A stretch of 42,917 bases of DNA, taken from NCBI GenBank assembly GCA_016179925.1, contig JACPCG010000099.1, forward strand, positions 1-42,917, given 5' to 3'. Each line of letters opens with the position of its first letter. The first letter of the stretch is position 1. Under the pieces are notes generated by a model, which saw only the letters and a program-made list of their open reading frames with translations, searched no databases and had not been told where the DNA came from. The stretch comes from Candidatus Rokuibacteriota bacterium. GTDB taxonomy: Bacteria > Methylomirabilota > Methylomirabilia > Rokubacteriales > CSP1-6. Shown here piece after piece: positions 40,619-42,917 of this stretch. A program made the translations under genes and the position numbers.

Positions 40619-40720
40619 TTACGACGTCTGGATCGCGGAGAGGCGCCAGGGCTTGGGCCCGACCGGGCGCGTGAAGGTCCAGTACTCCTCGACGAGGGTC
40701 AGCAGGGCCCAAGATCCCAT
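40619..40720 (-). pseudogene. Tim44-like domain remnant: a short start joined to the last about 23 residues
   Basis: A 33-codon frame begins at ATG 40720, preceded by GGAGGTGG and a TAGAAT -10-like box (complement of 40738-40743). It reads 'MGSWALLTLV' then 'EEYWTFTRPVGPKPWRLSA' and IQTS-stop. 'E-x-WTF-x-R-x-x-x-x-x-W-x-LSAIQ' is the usual C-terminal end of bacterial Tim44-like lipid-binding domains. The rest of the protein (normally 150 residues or more) is absent. It still has all expression signals, so it may be a collapsed gene. Confidence 0.5.
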
Positions 40721-40754
40721 GGCCCACCTCCGACCCCATTCTAGCCCGAACTAT

Positions 40755-42242
40755 TCATGAACGCCGAAGGCGCGAGACGAGCGGGTCCTGGCGCAGCTCC
40801 TTTTTCAGGATCTTGCCCGTCGGGTTCTTCGGCAGGGCGCTGATGAACTCGATGCTCTCCGGCACCTTGTAGGAAGCGATCGCGTCGCTGCAGATCTTCC
40901 GGAGCGCCTCCGGCGTCGCGGTCTTGCCTTCCTGGAGCACGACGAAGGCCTTCACCGCCTCGCCGCGTACCGGGTCGGGCATGCCGAGGACGGCGGCCTC
41001 CTTGACGGCCTCGTGGCGGTAGAGCACCTCCTCGACCTCGCGCGGGAACACCTTGAAGCCGGACACGTTGATCATGTCCTTCACGCGGTCCACGAGGAAG
41101 TAGTAGCCGTCCCGGTCGCGGTAGCCGATGTCGCCCGAGTGGAGCCAGCCGTCGCGGACCGCCTCGGCGGTCGCCTGGGGGTTGCCGAAATACCCCTTCA
41201 TCACGTTCGGCCCCGCGATCAGGATTTCACCGAGCTCGCCGTCGGGCACCTCCCGGCCCTCGGGGTCCACCACCTTCATCTCGACGTTCTCGATCGGCGT
41301 GCCGACGGAGCCCGGACGGACGTGAACGTCGTGGTTCCAGGCCGCGAATGGCGAGCACTCGGTGAGTCCGTAGCCCTGGACGATCGGCCGGCCGTAGCGC
41401 TCCCGCCAGCGGCGCTCCACGTCGGTCGGGAGCGGCGCCGCGGCCGAGAAGAAGAGACGGATCGACGCGAAGTCGAGCGTCTCGCCCCTGGAGAGGAACA
41501 GGATGTACATCGTGGGCACACCGTAGAAGAGCGTGATCCGGTGGAGCCTCACCGCCTCGAGGAACTGGTCGGGGACGAATCGCTCGTGGATGACCAGCAG
41601 CCCGCCGGCCGTGACGAGCGAGTTCATGACGAAGTTCTGACCGAAGCAGTGGAACATCGGCACCGCGCAGAGGCCGCGGTCGTCATGCGTCATGCGGAGA
41701 TGGTGCACCGTCGCGTACGCGTTCGAGACGATGTTGGCGTGCGAGAGCATGACGCCCTTGGGCCGTCCCGTCGTCGCCGAGGTGTAGAGGATCGCCGCCG
41801 TCGTCTCGCGGTCGAGGTCGCGGGCCCGCAGGGGCCGGCCCCGCAGGCCCGCGAGGTCCTTCGCGTCGATCACGTGGCGCACCGACGGCATCCTGTCGCG
41901 CCCCGGCAGGTTCAGCGCGACCGGGCCCGCGGTGACCACGGCGGAGGCCGCCGCGTCCGCGATGATGTACTCGATCTCCTCGGCCTTGTAGGTGACGTTC
42001 AGCGAGAGCGGGACGAGCCCGATCTTCTGCGCCGCGTAGTAGGCGAGCGCGAACTCGGGCGAGTTCGGCAGGTGGAGCCCGATCCGCTCCCCCGCCGCAA
42101 GCCCGAGCGCGGCGAGCCCCGCCGCGAGGGCGGAGGCTTCGTCGTCGAGCTGGCGGTAGGTCCACCGGCGGTCGCCGGCGATCAGCGCGGGGCGGTCGGC
42201 GTGATCGCGCGCCGCCTGCTCGAGCAGCTGGGCGACGTTCAC
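40755..42242 (-). CDS. Long-chain-type acyl-CoA ligase (AMP-forming)
   Basis: This 495-residue ANL enzyme activates a fatty or aromatic acid. Motifs are '[19 protein letters not shown]' (Ala in place of the usual Gly) near residue 160, '[10 protein letters not shown]' near 290, '[41 protein letters not shown]' near 370-410 (canonical A8), and '[14 protein letters not shown]' with the catalytic Lys. It starts at GTG 42242, overlapping the upstream oxidoreductase stop as GTGA. Its last codons lie in a 25-base stretch resembling the outer end of the element at 37512-37728. Confidence 0.92.
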   Translation of the reverse strand: MNVAQLLEQAARDHADRPALIAGDRRWTYRQLDDEASALAAGLAALGLAAGERIGLHLPNSPEFALAYYAAQKIGLVPLSLNVTYKAEEIEYIIADAAASAVVTAGPVALNLPGRDRMPSVRHVIDAKDLAGLRGRPLRARDLDRETTAAILYTSATTGRPKGVMLSHANIVSNAYATVHHLRMTHDDRGLCAVPMFHCFGQNFVMNSLVTAGGLLVIHERFVPDQFLEAVRLHRITLFYGVPTMYILFLSRGETLDFASIRLFFSAAAPLPTDVERRWRERYGRPIVQGYGLTECSPFAAWNHDVHVRPGSVGTPIENVEMKVVDPEGREVPDGELGEILIAGPNVMKGYFGNPQATAEAVRDGWLHSGDIGYRDRDGYYFLVDRVKDMINVSGFKVFPREVEEVLYRHEAVKEAAVLGMPDPVRGEAVKAFVVLQEGKTATPEALRKICSDAIASYKVPESIEFISALPKNPTGKILKKELRQDPLVSRLRRS

Positions 42243-42917
42243 GGGATCAGGAGGACCTTGCCCGTCGTCCGGCGCCCCTCGAGCGCCCTGTGGGCTTCCG
42301 CCGCCTCTTTCAGCGGGAACTCGAACTCCGTGCGCAGCTTCAGCTTGCCTGCCTTGATCCACTCGGCCAGGTCGCTCGCGCGCTGAACCAGCTCCTCCCG
42401 CGTCGCGATGTAATGGAAGAGGCTCGGGCGCGTGAGGAAGATCGAACCCTTCTGGTTGAGAATCTGCGGGTCGAACGGTCCGATGGGCCCGCTCGACTGA
42501 CCGAAGAGCACCATCATCCCGCGCGGCGCGAGGCAGTTGAACCCCTTGTCGAACGTCGTCTTGCCGACGGAGTCATAGACGACCTGGCAGCCCTTGCCGC
42601 CCGTGATCCGCTTCACCTCCGCCTCGAAGTCCTGCCTGGTGTAGCGGATGACCTCGTCGGCGCCCGCCTCCCGCGCGAGCTTGGCCTTCTCGTCGGTGGA
42701 CACCGTACCGATGACGCGCGCACCGCGCATCCTGGCGATCTGGCACAGGATGAGCCCGACACCGCCCGCCGCGGCGTGGACGAGGCAGGTGTCGCCCTTC
42801 TTCAGCGGATAGGTCGAACACGCCAGGTAGTGCGCGGTCATCCCCTGGAGCATCATCGCGGCGCCCTGCTTGGTGCTGAGCCCGGCCGGCAGCGCGACGA
42901 GCCGCGGTGCGGGCACC
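42239..42917 (-). CDS. Quinone oxidoreductase-like MDR protein, N-terminus beyond the window edge
   Basis: About 226 residues of a zinc-free quinone reductase (Qor-type) are present; the first roughly 100 lie beyond the right edge. Visible are '[21 protein letters not shown]', the NADPH loop '[24 protein letters not shown]', '[33 protein letters not shown]' and '[25 protein letters not shown]'. These match QOR enzymes that reduce quinones or enoyl groups with NADPH. It is translationally coupled to the acyl-CoA ligase, suggesting a joint role in acid activation and enoyl reduction. Confidence 0.9.
   Translation of the reverse strand, partial: VPAPRLVALPAGLSTKQGAAMMLQGMTAHYLACSTYPLKKGDTCLVHAAAGGVGLILCQIARMRGARVIGTVSTDEKAKLAREAGADEVIRYTRQDFEAEVKRITGGKGCQVVYDSVGKTTFDKGFNCLAPRGMMVLFGQSSGPIGPFDPQILNQKGSIFLTRPSLFHYIATREELVQRASDLAEWIKAGKLKLRTEFEFPLKEAAEAHRALEGRRTTGKVLLIP

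Noticed and set aside
1-42917. CRISPR array, tRNA or rRNA genes, prophage or integron
   Set aside because: I saw no regularly spaced direct repeats, tRNA-like cloverleaf, rRNA segment, integrase or phage structural gene.

Overview
This is a very GC-rich (about 70%) bacterial chromosome segment, densely packed, with many 4-base ATGA/GTGA gene overlaps and frequent GTG starts. The mix is typical of uncultivated soil or groundwater lineages such as Candidatus Rokubacteria (Methylomirabilota): two amino-acid ABC importers, F420-type luciferase-like oxidoreductases, CoA-transferase and acyl-CoA ligases, crotonyl-CoA carboxylase/reductase, PPi-type phosphofructokinase, and NUDIX and RidA proteins. 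The lineage is an inference; there is no rRNA, tRNA, phage or CRISPR in the window.

Layout. 1-3150 (minus): an amino-acid-synthesis family gene cut by the window edge, a DUF1015 gene and an enamidase-like amidohydrolase. 3307-7708 (minus): a complete AapJQMP-type general amino-acid importer. 7842-8192 (plus): a small secreted Cys-rich repeat protein. 8229-12854 (minus): a complete branched-chain-type (Liv) importer. 12955-15332 (minus): an XRE-PAS-GAF3 regulator with a broken C-terminus. 15677-16803 (plus): an F420-type oxidoreductase coupled to a shortened PPOX-type gene. 16907-18205 (minus): a degenerate NucS-like protein. 18568-21792 (plus): three tandem GAF-GGDEF paralogues, the third with a decayed active site. 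21914-28166: a divergent catabolic cluster of gentisate dioxygenase (minus) against a CADD-like diiron protein, a GlcG-like protein, a HicB-like small protein, a class III CoA-transferase, an exported amidohydrolase and an acyl-CoA ligase (plus). 28458-32052 (plus): a second luciferase-like oxidoreductase, crotonyl-CoA carboxylase/reductase and phosphofructokinase. 32124-35057: NUDIX, RidA, a BtuF-like receptor and small genes. 35128-37474 (minus): LOG, a DapF-like protein without the catalytic cysteines, a 58-residue Gfo/Idh remnant and a broken glycosyltransferase. 37738-42917 (minus): citrate synthase, an AsmA-like protein, a 33-residue Tim44-like remnant, an acyl-CoA ligase and a quinone oxidoreductase cut by the edge.

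The genes suggest a heterotroph that imports amino acids and aromatic or organic acids, activates them to CoA esters, and feeds C4/C5 CoA intermediates through a Ccr-type reaction and the citrate cycle, with c-di-GMP signalling nearby.

The most unusual signal is recurrent: at least five loci (12955-13100, 16510-16803, 36563-36739, 36736-37474, 40619-40720) look like genes whose middle has been removed, leaving a start region joined to a C-terminal piece, often still in frame and still translationally coupled. Two further features stand out. One is a pair of about 205-217 bp elements with long terminal inverted repeats (1757-1961, 37512-37728). The other is an 80-bp sequence repeated without mismatch 10 kb apart (11474, 21832), abutting the stop codons of two unrelated genes.
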